64,000 nucleotides of DNA from Syngnathus acus. Its lineage: Eukaryota; Chordata; Actinopteri; Syngnathiformes; Syngnathidae. A program made the translations under genes and the position numbers. Below, in pieces: positions 10,690 through 38,356 of the stretch. Position 1 is the stretch's first letter; each line of letters starts with the position of its first letter. Below the pieces are notes generated by a model. The model searched no databases. It worked only from the letters and a program-made list of their open reading frames with translations, and was not told where the DNA came from. Where the stretch lies: NCBI RefSeq assembly GCF_901709675.1, contig NC_051088.1:16110193-16174192 (forward strand), written 5' to 3'.

Positions 10690-12950
10690 CGGACACTCCA
10701 TTAGGTACACCGCCATTTTCAAGTGTACCTAAAAACAGGCCACTTTATTAGGGAAATATCATGGTCAAAGGTCACAGGTGTCAAGCTCTAGTCCTCGGGG
10801 CCGCGTTCCAACATGTTTTCCAAGTGACCCTCGTTAAGCGCACCTGCGTGAAAAGTTTTAGCTTCTTTCACGTTCCACAGGAGCTAAAACTTTTCACGCA
10901 GGTGCACTTAACGAGGGAATCATACGGACACTCCATTAGGTACACCGCCATTTTCAAGTGTACCTAAAAACAGGCCACTTTATTAGGGAAATATCATGGT
11001 CAAAGGTCACAGGTGTCAAGCTCTAGTCCTCGGGGCCGCATTCCAACATGTTTTCCAAGTGACCCTCGTTAAGCGCACCTGCATGAAAAGTTTTTGGTCA
11101 CTTTCACGTTCTGCAGGAGCTCAAACTTTTCACGCAGGTGCGTTTAACGAGGGACTCACACAGACACTCCATTAGGTACACCGCCATTTTCAAATGTACC
11201 TAATAGCAGGCCACTTTATTAGGGAAATATCATGGTCAAAGGTCACAGGTGTCAAGCTCTAGTCCTCAGGGCCGCATTCCAACATGTTTTCCAAGTGACC
11301 CTCGTTAAGCGCACCTGCGTGAAAAGTTTTTGGTCACTTTCACGTTCCACAGGAGCTAAAACTTTTCACGCAGGTGCACTTAACGAGGGAATCATACGGA
11401 CACTCCATTAGGTACACCGCCATTTTCAAGTGTACCTAAAAACAGGCCACTTTATTAGGGAAATATCATGGTCAAAGGTCACTGGTGTCAAGCTCTAGTC
11501 CTCGGGGCCGCGTTCCAACATGTTTTCCAAGTGACCCTCGTTAAGCGCACCTGCGTGAAAAGTTTTAGCTTCTTTCACGTTCCACAGGAGCTAAAACTTT
11601 TCACGCAGGTGCACTTAACGAGGGAATCATACGGACACTCCATTAGGTACACCGCCATTTTCAAGTGTACCTAAAAACAGGCCACTTTATTAGGGAAATA
11701 TCATGGTCAAAGGTCACTGGTGTCAAGCTCTAGTCCTCGGGGCCGCGTTCCAACATGTTTTCCAAGTGACCCTCGTTAAGCGCACCTGCGTGAAAAGTTT
11801 TAGCTTCTTTCACGTTCCACAGGAGCTAAAACTTTTCACGCAGGTGCACTTAACGAGGGAATCATACGGACACTCCATTAGGTACACCGCCATTTTCAAG
11901 TGTACCTAAAAACAGGCCACTTTATTAGGGAAATATCATGGTCAAAGGTCACAGGTGTCAAGCTCTAGTCCTCGGGGCCGCGTTCCAACATGTTTTCCAA
12001 GTGACCCTCGTTAAGCGCACCTGCGTGAAAAGTTTTAGCTTCTTTCACGTTCCACAGGAGCTAAAACTTTTCACGCAGGTGCACTTAACGAGGGAATCAT
12101 ACGGACACTCCATTAGGTACACCGCCATTTTCAAGTGTACCTAAAAACAGGCCACTTTATTAGGGAAATATCATGGTCAAAGGTCACAGGTGTCAAGCTC
12201 TAGTCCTCGGGGCCGCGTTCCAACATGTTTTCCAAGTGACCCTCGTTAAGCGCACCTGCGTGAAAAGTTTTAGCTTCTTTCACGTTCCACAGGAGCTAAA
12301 ACTTTTCACGCAGGTGCACTTAACGAGGGAATCATACGGACACTCCATTAGGTACACCGCCATTTTCAAGTGTACCTAAAAACAGGCCACTTTATTAGGG
12401 AAATATCATGGTCAAAGGTCACTGGTGTCAAGCTCTAATCCTCGGGGCCGCGTTCCAACATGTTTTCCAAGTGACCCTCGTTAAGCGCACCTGCGTGAAA
12501 AGTTTTAGCTTCTTTCACGTTCCACAGGAGCTAAAACTTTTCACGCAGGTGCACTTAACGAGGGAATCATACGGACACTCCATTAGGTACACCGCCATTT
12601 TCAAGTGTACCTAAAAACAGGCCACTTTATTAGGGAAATATCATGGTCAAAGGTCACAGGTGTCAAGCTCTAGTCCTCGGGGCCGCGTTCCAACATGTTT
12701 TCCAAGTGACCCTCGTTAAGCGCACCTGCGTGAAAAGTTTTAGCTTCTTTCACGTTCCACAGGAGCTAAAACTTTTCACGCAGGTGCACTTAACGAGGGA
12801 ATCATACGGACACTCCATTAGGTACACCGCCATTTTCAAGTGTACCTAAAAACAGGCCACTTTATTAGGGAAATATCATGGTCAAAGGTCACAGGTGTCA
12901 AGCTCTAGTCCTCGGGGCCGCATTCCAACATGTTTTCCAAGATTCCCTCG
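10690..12950. repeat. 235-bp tandem array (about 9-10 units) with a hairpin in each unit
   Basis: Units recur at 235-236-bp spacing (ATGGTCAAAGG at 10761, 10996, 11232, 11468, 11703, 11938, 12173, 12408, 12643 and 12878). Six or more units are almost identical, which implies recent amplification. Each complete unit contains CCTCGTTAAGCGCACCTGCG and its near-exact reverse complement, about 35-40 bp per arm around a ~15-nt spacer. The identical 68-codon open frames in the units are a consequence of this amplification, not evidence for genes. Confidence 0.9.
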
Positions 12951-13140
12951 TTAAGTGCACTTTCATTTAAGCTTTGACCACAATTTTTCCCTAATGAAGT
13001 GGCCGGTTATTGGGAACACCTGAAAAAGGCGGTGTACCTAATAGTGTGTCCGAATGACGTCACAGATCAAACAGCAAGTGGGGGTGAGGGCGGGTCGACA
13101 CACGCAAATTTGCAAATTTTTCCATGATAAAATGCATTGC

Positions 13141-13212
13141 GGGTCCCACCGGGATTTGAACTTGGGTCGCCGGGGTGGGAGTCCAGAGGACTAACCACTA
13201 CACTACAGACAC
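13141..13212 (-). tRNA. tRNA-like sequence, right-arm copy (repeat component)
   Basis: Reverse complement of the left-arm tRNA-like sequence. On the minus strand it reads a GTGTAGTGGTTAGTCC A-box region, CTCCCAC in the anticodon loop and AAGTTCAAATCCC in the T arm. The 5' acceptor half (GTGTCTG) no longer pairs with the 3' end, so it is probably not a functional tRNA gene. Confidence 0.45.
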
Positions 13213-13302
13213 TCACTCTTACTGCATGGAAAGAACGTATTTATTCGTAAATAAAACATAATGAGTAAAAATATAAATAATAATTATAATAATATTAATT
13301 AT

Positions 13303-14625
13303 ATCAAAGTCAAAGTCTGCTTTATTGTCAACCTCTCCACATGCCAAGACACACAAAGAAATCTAAATTACGTTTCCACTATCCCACGGTGACAAGACAT
13401 AGTACACGACATACATACAAGCAAACAACACAAAATAAAAACAAGAAGGCAATGAATAATAAGAGTGATGAATAAATAATAAATAAACAAATAACACAAT
13501 AAATAAGAGGAGCAAAACGGAGCAAGTGTGCATACAGCAGACAGTCAGAATATAGCGCAAAAGTACAGGACGCTACGCAGAAGGGGGGAGAGAGTTCAGG
13601 ATCCTAACAGCCTGGAGTACGAAGCTGTTGGTGAGTCTGGCGGTGCGGGAGCGCAGGCTCCTGTACCTCTTCCCAGAGGGCAGAAGATCGAACAAAGAGT
13701 GAGCGGGGTGACTCACATCACTCACAATCGTGGTCGCCTTGCGGGTGAGATGGGAGGTGTAAATGTCCTTCAAGGAGGGGAGTGAAGCACTAATAATCTT
13801 ACCGGCCGTGTTCACTATGCGCTGGAGGGCCTTCATGTTGTAGTCAGTGCAGCTACCACCCCAAACAGCAATACAGGTGGAGAGGACGCTCTAAATGGTG
13901 CCACGGTAAAATGTAGTCATGACGGCCGGAGGAGCACACGCTCGCCTGAGTTTCCGCAGGAAGTACAGGCGGCGCTGGGCCTTCTTCGCCAGTGATGCGG
14001 TGTTGGTGGACCAGGAGAGATCCTCACTGATGTGCACCCCCAGGAACCTGGTGCTGCTCACTCTCTCCACCACAGCACCGTCGATGGTCAGCGGCAGGTG
14101 CCGGGTGTGACCCTTCCGGAAGTCAACAACAATCTCCGTGGTCTTGTTGACGTTCAGCAGGAGGTTGTTGTCCTTGCACCACGTGGTCAGAAGGTCAACC
14201 TCCAACCTGTATTGAGTCTCGTCGCCCTTGGTGATGAGACCCACCAGAGTCGTGTCGTCAGCAAATTTCACCATGCGGTTGGCGCTGTAGGTTGCAGCGC
14301 AGTCATGCGTCAGCAGGGTGAAGAGCAGCGGACTGAGCACGCAGCCTAACCCCCGTGCTCAGCGTGATGCTGGCGGAGATCTTGTCGCCAACACGTACCA
14401 CCTGAGGTCTCTGACTGAGAAAGTCTAGTAGCCAGTTGCAGAGGTAGGTACTGAGGCCCAGCTTGGCGAGTTTGCTGATGAGTCGTTGTGGCACAATGGT
14501 GTTGAAGGCAGAACTGAAGTCCACAAACAGCAATCTCACATACGAGTCCCTACTCTCCAGGTGGGTGAGGGCCGAGTGGAGGGCCGAGCAGATGGCATCC
14601 TCAGAGGACCGGGTTGACAGGGTTC
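13303..14625 (-). pseudogene. 5'-truncated, broken LINE (CR1/L2-type) reverse transcriptase
   Basis: The minus strand encodes the second half of a non-LTR reverse transcriptase: [15 protein letters not shown] (14500s), [14 protein letters not shown], then the catalytic box KFADDTTLVG (near 14255), NLLLNVNKTTEIVVDF, and the C-terminal LRKLRRACAPP region. A frameshift near 14340 separates the first part. An in-frame TAG at 13891-13893 interrupts the second part, and the frame then resumes to 13573. The 3' end (AAGTCTGCTTTATTGTC on the plus strand, 13308-13324) is like that of common fish LINEs. The endonuclease and everything upstream are missing. It cannot be autonomous. Confidence 0.85.
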
Positions 14626-14990
14626 ATTTTAAAACAAGCTTTCAAATAAAAACTGATCTCTTTTAGAGACTAATTATTAATAAATAATAGTAATAAATTA
14701 TTATTATTAGGTTAAAAAGTATGGAAAGTCTCACTATCAATCTTTAGGCCTCGCATATCCACACCCACACACTACAAAACCACCAACACTGTCCACACAC
14801 GCTCTACTGCAGGCGAAGTCACGCCTCTCTCCATGGTGCTGAAAGTTGAGTCCACCACGAACGAGTGCAGTCCAGGCAAGGCAGCCGCGGTCTGCAGGGG
14901 CGCGACTAACTTGACTGCCTGCCTGCCTGCCTGCCGAGCGTTTGAGTAACCACCCGCAATCGCAACCCATCCTTACCATTGGTCCCGACA
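14626..14990 (+). promoter_or_regulatory. Upstream region / presumed 5' UTR of lhfpl5
   Basis: AT-rich remnant sequence to about 14720, then more GC-rich sequence with a short CTGC repeat near 14914-14933 just before the start codon. No TATA box stands out. This is a positional inference. Confidence 0.35.
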
Positions 14991-16705
14991 ATGGACCTAC
15001 TTCCGGCCCAGGAGGCAGCGCGCATTTACCACACCAACTATGTGAGGAACTCACGGGCCATCGGCGTCCTGTGGGCCGTGTTCACCATGTGCTTCGTCAT
15101 CATCACGGTGGTGGTGTTCATCCAGCCTTTCTGGATCGGCGATAGCGTCAACACGCCGCAGGCGGGCTACTTTGGCCTCTTTCACTACTGCATCGGCAAC
15201 GCGCTCACCTCGGAGCTCATCTGCAAGGGCAGCCTCCTAGACTTCGGCTCCATCCCATCACCGGCCTTCCGCACCGCCATGTTCTTCGTGGCCGCGTCCA
15301 TGCTGCTGGTGGTGGCCACCACGGTGTGCTTCAGCCTCTTCTTCTTTTGCAACGCTGGCAGCGTCTACAAGATTTGCGCCTGGATGCAGCTGGCCTCTGG
15401 TAAGACGCAAAGTTAAGCTTAAAAAAAAAAAAATGCTTTATTTCATTTGGATTTGGACTGTATGCTTAATGCAGAGATGTCCAATTTGCCGATCGCCCAC
15501 CAATCAAAGGGCAATGTGCATTCTTCAGGTCTTTGGTGCTGAAACGGAGGCTGGTTGTGTTGGACATGCCGGGCTCTTGTTGCAGGCGTGCTTTGTGCAT
15601 CTGGTGTCAGTGCAAACACTCTGACACCTCTGCTGGGGCTTCAGTTACATGTCAGCCACCTGATCAGGTCAACAGCACCTGTAACAAGACCAGAATGCCA
15701 ACACAGGGAGCCACAAATTAAGTGAAGGGGCAGGGGGATTTAACTAGTTAGTTGTATGAAATTTACATTCACGTGGAAATTCATCAAATGGTACAGTCTG
15801 TTTACTTTATGACCTGAAAGTTAAGAATGGTCTTCGCAGCCGTTTTGATGGTGATGGGCTGCATGATCTATCCCGACGGCTGGGATGCCCCCGAGGTCAA
15901 GAGGATGTGCGGCCAGCGGACGGATAAGTACAGCCTGGGGAACTGCACGGTGCGCTGGGCCTACATCTTGGCCATCATTAGCATCCTGGACGCTCTCCTG
16001 CTGGCCTTTCTCTCCTTCACATTGGGCAACCGGCAGGACAAACTGCTCCCGGAAGACTTTGAGGCGGAGGGTGCAGGTAAGGCCTTACCAGGGGTGGAAC
16101 GCAAGATGTTGTGTTGATGTTACAATTAAAAGTTAAAGCACAAATTTCATCCCCAAGCTGTCCAAGTCTACAAACAATTGTGCTGTTAACACAAATTATA
16201 CTATTCTTTTTAAATGTATTTCTTTAAAATGGGTCCGTTTGCCGTGACGCGCTATATTAATGTTTTCTAAAACAGACAAATTGGTCAGCTCATTTGTACA
16301 GTAGATTTGGCGAGGGAAACTAATTCAAACGTGTGATTTTTTTTTATCACTTAGATTTACAGTAAGTATAATGAACCAAAATAGAAAAATTATTTAATTA
16401 GATACAGAAAAATCTTAAACATAAGCCTATACTATTATTATTCTGTCTAGTTTCAGTGTCATTACAATTTTTTATTTGGGCTACTTATAATTCACTATTT
16501 CGCTGGTCAACATTTTTTTTTACAATTTTTTTTAGATCAGAGATGCAAGTAACCTTTGATGATTTTTTTTGCGCTGATTCTGTATCTGTGCTGTTTTTGT
16601 ATGCTATGTATCGCATTAATGTTCAGTAATTGTGAATTAAAGGTTTGCCAAACAAGTTCCTAATTCTAATCATCATTTCCATTTCACTTCACAGAAAACC
16701 CCTGA
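14991..16705 (+). CDS. lhfpl5: LHFPL tetraspan subfamily member 5 (TMHS)
   Basis: Three coding exons, 14991-15399, 15840-16076 and 16695-16705, all with GT-AG junctions in phase 1, give 218 residues (human LHFPL5 is about 219). The ATG at 14991 gives [17 protein letters not shown], matching the family N-terminus. Four membrane segments are visible: about residues 26-44 ([10 protein letters not shown] start), 96-117, 135-150 and 176-196. The first extracellular loop has the family motif [18 protein letters not shown] near the end distinguishes LHFPL5 from LHFPL3 and LHFPL4. The protein is a subunit of the hair-cell mechanotransduction channel complex, where it binds protocadherin-15 and TMC1 (family knowledge). 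Fish have a and b paralogues; I could not decide which this is. The last coding exon holds only three codons plus the stop. An AATAAA is at 17117. The srpk1 gene converges from the other side. Confidence 0.93.
15400..15839 (+). other. lhfpl5 intron 1
   Basis: 440 bp between coding exons, starting GTAAGA and ending TTCGCAG. I see no repeat or gene inside it. Confidence 0.8.
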
Positions 16706-18029
16706 AGAGCCTGCAGTTTGAAGATCTTAGACGTCACTGTGCAAGACAGAGGTTCCTTCAATAGAACAAGGAAACTGATGCAGTATGCAACATTTTTATT
16801 CTAGGTTGAGTTTTTAAGTTTGAGTCCACACACACACAAATGTACTTGTTGGCCACACAATACAACCAAGCACAAACATTTTCGGTCCATTTATTAAAAC
16901 ACAGCTACCCAGCTAAATCACTTTGGCCAAGATATAAGATTTGTTAGAAACTGTACATAGTAACTAATACTATATATTTATTCTTTGGTACAGATATTTA
17001 CAACTATTTTCACTTTTTTATTTTTCCTCCTTTTCCATGGGCATTGTTTTTTTGTTTTGTGGCTTCCCGGTGCACACTAATTTCGGAATTGTGTCACTGT
17101 AGCACAACTGACTGCCAATAAACTGACCAACTTTCTGAATTTTACGAGAAATAATGCATCTTTGCTCAACAATCTATGGCAGTGACATTTAGTGAGAAAG
17201 AGAATTGTTTAGTGGTGTGTGGTGAATTTCACATTAATTATAAAATATGTGCCTTGACTCAATATAGTTTGAGAAATACCTTTCTAAAAGAACACCAGCG
17301 TCCTTTAAAAAAAAAAAAAAAAGATAAGATTCTACTCTAGGTTGCACTGTAGCTAAATAAAAACACCAAATAAACCTTTGTTGTGTGGAAAAATATATTT
17401 GCAAATCCTTTCCGAGTACACATTCAGGTGAAAGCAGCACAAGCACAATTTTAGTCGAGCCTATTCGCATGTATTTGCACTGTTCTCCGATGAATAGAGG
17501 TTGAAAGGGATTCGCAAATTATTGCATCTATTATTATCATTATTCTTAAGCTATGACACAGCATTAACATTTTGATGATGATTATGTTTGTGCATCAACA
17601 GACAAGCACCCACGTAAGTCTGCCTGGAATAATGCTGCAAGAACGTTACCGTAGTCAGTGTACATGCCAGCCCCGTGTGCAATTTCCTAAGCCTTCTTTA
17701 CAAATACAAAAATGTACATTATACATGTTGAACAGAAGATAAAAGACCCGGTAAAAAGACAGCACTAATGAAGTTGTGGGGACATGGCTACATATCCTAT
17801 GTTTGCTTTTGCTGCAGGAGTAGAACAAATAAGGAAACACTAGCGGAAGAAGAACAGGTCCCTACGGATTGGGTACGGCAGTCCAAGTCGACTGAGGAAC
17901 ATCCCTATCGTGCTGAGAGAAGAACCGACACATACGCCAACCAAGAGAAATAAATATTTCAATGATATGCCCAAAGTGGAAAGTGATCTGTTGCATTCTC
18001 CGGAGAGAGTGGAAGGGGATGGAGGTCCA
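16706..18029. other. Convergent 3' region of lhfpl5 (+) and srpk1 (-)
   Basis: No coding sequence. AATAAA for lhfpl5 lies at 17117-17122. On the minus strand an AATAAA (TTTATT at 16977-16982) could end the srpk1 transcript. If both signals are used, the two 3' UTRs overlap by about 140 bp. Confidence 0.4.
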
Positions 18030-27540
<9,511 letters not shown>

Positions 27541-28819
27541 GTTGTAGCTTCGCTGTTAGCTACAGCGCCAATGACCGAATGTTTGGCGCATGCGTATTGG
27601 GTGAGAGGGCGAAGAGGCGGCTTCGCTCAGCCACTGCACACGCGGAAATTACAATTTGCATGACAATCAACGTTTTTAAAAGTAATATTTTATTTTTAAG
27701 CCAATAAGCACTTAAATTGTGGGGAATTAAAAATCATGGTAGCAAATAAAATAAAATCACTATAAACAATGTTAATAGCATTATATGAATGTATTTATTA
27801 CAGATTTAGTGTAAGAGGATTGGTATTTATTACATAGTTTTCTTAGAGTCCTTGGATTCAATTTGCTCTAAAATTTCAAGCTGTTATCCTTTAATCTTTT
27901 GTTTATGTTCATTTGCCAACAACAAATGTTGATAGGTCAATGTGACCTGTGCTGTTTAATCAGGAGGAACACAATGCAATTACTGTATATGCAAAATAAA
28001 AAATTCTTCAACAGGTTATAATAACTGTAAAATAAATGACATACTAGTCATTAAATATTGGTTAAATAAACCAAACTCTTATTTTACTTTTTAAATTAAA
28101 TTTAACAATGAAAACTTACAAGAGAAGTCTTAAAAATAGTTTTTATTTTGCTTATCAAATCACAAAGTTGTAATTCTGTTGGACTGAAAATAGATGGGAG
28201 TTTTTCATTTATAAATACATCCTCCACAAAGTATAAATAGATCTGAAATAGCTCTTACACATTCAAGCAGTACTATTTCCCCATTATGACACGAAGTAGT
28301 AAACTACATATGCAAATAAGATATTTGGACAGATTATGGACAGTGAGGCATAATTCATTATAAATATGGCACATTTCACATACTCTCATTGTGTGAAGCC
28401 CTTTTTAAGATATACACTGAATTTTAAAATGATAGACATGTCGAACTTTGAATCTGCAAAAATTGTCAACATTTACGGTCAAACAGAAAATGTAGAATAA
28501 AAAACTGTCGCAACACTAGTGTGGATGTTCCAGCTTCACATGCTAAGCAGTAGATAAACATTTCCTCTTAAAAAATGATAAAATACTTGCAAGAACACAA
28601 CATGGCACAGCAATAAAGGTCCAGGATTTTCAGCATCCAAGTATCACAGCGGTGTCAATGTGATTTTTACAAAACCGATGAGATGAAAATTAAACTTGTT
28701 TCACCGACGAGGTGAAACGATACTATCTTTAGTGGTTTAATGTTTTCATCCGGAAGGCTATTGCACGAAATGTACAAATTGTCAGACGGGGTGTGTGTAC
28801 TGGTAGGAGGCACCTCCCG
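27541..28819. other. Region between srpk1 5' end and mapk14 stop codon
   Basis: srpk1 5' UTR and promoter lie just right of 27540 (a CCAAT box at about 27567 and GC-rich sequence to 27650). The remainder is AT-rich and probably mapk14 3' UTR, with several possible minus-strand AATAAA signals (for example TTTATT at 28142-28147). In human the SLC26A8 gene sits between SRPK1 and MAPK14; no trace of it is visible here. Confidence 0.4.
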
Positions 28820-37120
<8,301 letters not shown>

Positions 37121-38356
37121 TGCTGCCGACCACCGATTGCCGAGTAATTCCCTCCTCGTCTTGTCTGCAACCGGACTTCAACTTCCCCAAAACTTACAAA
37201 AACACTATAAAGGCGGACTCTTTCTTCCCTCCTCTCTGTGCGACAACTTAATAGTGAGGTTCGTCCTCTTGCGAAATGTTGCAAAATCCCCGTCTGATTG
37301 CACGCACAATGAGTCTTGAAATGTTCCCCGTTGTTTTCGACGCCTCCTCCCGCAACTCTGCCCCACTTGCACGGCTCCAAATCTCGCGAGAACCAAAACG
37401 TGACCGAAACGCGAGCTGCGTTCACCTATCGTGCTGAATGTGAAAGCTATGTGCGCATATCTTATCCCATTGATCTTATTTGAATAAATAGTGTGTAAAA
37501 GTTAACTCCTTTGTATGTAATAAAATAAAATGTCTTCACATTTACAAGGAACAACAAAGTCATACCCCAAAAAGCTGATATAAACTTTATAAAATATAAA
37601 CTTTCTCTCTAATATTTGATAACTTGGTACAGGCCAGGAAGTTTTTTAAAATTACTTTTGAAGGTATGCAAGATATTTGGCATATAAAATAATATTTTCA
37701 GAGTCACTTTTACAATACACGTAACTACAGTTTGTTTCACAACTATAATTTACTCAAGGGCATGTATTTTCTATTTTGTGCCTAAGTTGTATGAAATTTG
37801 AAGGGGGCAGAGAATGTCCCCCAATTGTAGAATGGCTAATACACAGTACACAATAACAGGTAACACAATCTTTAGATAAATGTATTGTGAAAAATAGAAG
37901 GCACAACATGGTTTCAAATGGAAAATATCAACGCAGCAACATTTGCTTTCTAGGCTAAAGCCAAATCACTAGACATATTCAAATAATAACATTACAAACG
38001 TAGGTCACCTAATACAAAACAGGTAAGCAAATTTCAAATGACAAAAAGACAAAGAACACAACCCCCAATACAAGTGTAATGGAAATTGGATTATCATAGT
38101 ATTTTATTCAATAATCAATTGCATTTCTAATTTCTTTCATGATGTTTTCATATTAGTGTTCTTTAATTTTACACAGACAAGTAACTGTCCTGTGTTCCAG
38201 CCTCGAGACAAACATGGCTATATTCCTGGTGCCCACATTTTATGGCCACACATTTTTTGGAAGGATTATGTCTCGTCATAAACTTGCTTCATATAGCCTC
38301 CCTTCATGGACATAAATAAAAGCATCCAGCAAATCTGCTTCAGTCAAACCTTTGCA
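37121..38356. other. Region between mapk14 5' end and elapor1 stop codon
   Basis: 37121-37440 is GC-richer and holds the mapk14 5' UTR and promoter. From 37440 on, the AT-rich sequence is probably elapor1 3' UTR. No other gene was recognised. Confidence 0.45.

Larger units (their letters stand above)
9838..13266. mobile_element. 3.4-kb element with ~430-bp inverted arms, tRNA-like sequences and a 235-bp tandem array
   Basis: The sequence from 9840 (ATTATGTTTTATTTACGAAT) to about 10270 is repeated in reverse complement from 13266 back to about 12838, with only scattered mismatches. Each arm contains a tRNA-like sequence, a GATCTGTGACGTCATTCGG block and the phrase TTAGGTACACCGCC. Between the arms lie a third, partial copy of the arm (about 10290-10620) with its own tRNA-like sequence and a 235-bp tandem array. 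There is no protein-coding gene. I could not identify a target duplication or family. It may be a non-autonomous DNA transposon or the product of inverted duplication. Confidence 0.65.

Noticed and set aside
10761-12849. Seven near-identical 68-codon open frames starting MVKGHRCQALVLG or MVKGHWCQALVLG
   Set aside because: They are the same stretch of a 235-bp tandem unit and overlap its hairpin. Identity comes from recent amplification, with no protein homology.
13528-14349. Plus-strand open frames over the LINE
   Set aside because: They are antisense shadows of the reverse transcriptase frames on the minus strand.
14979-14990. Upstream TTG start for lhfpl5
   Set aside because: The ATG at 14991 gives the conserved family N-terminus, and TTG is not a normal vertebrate start.
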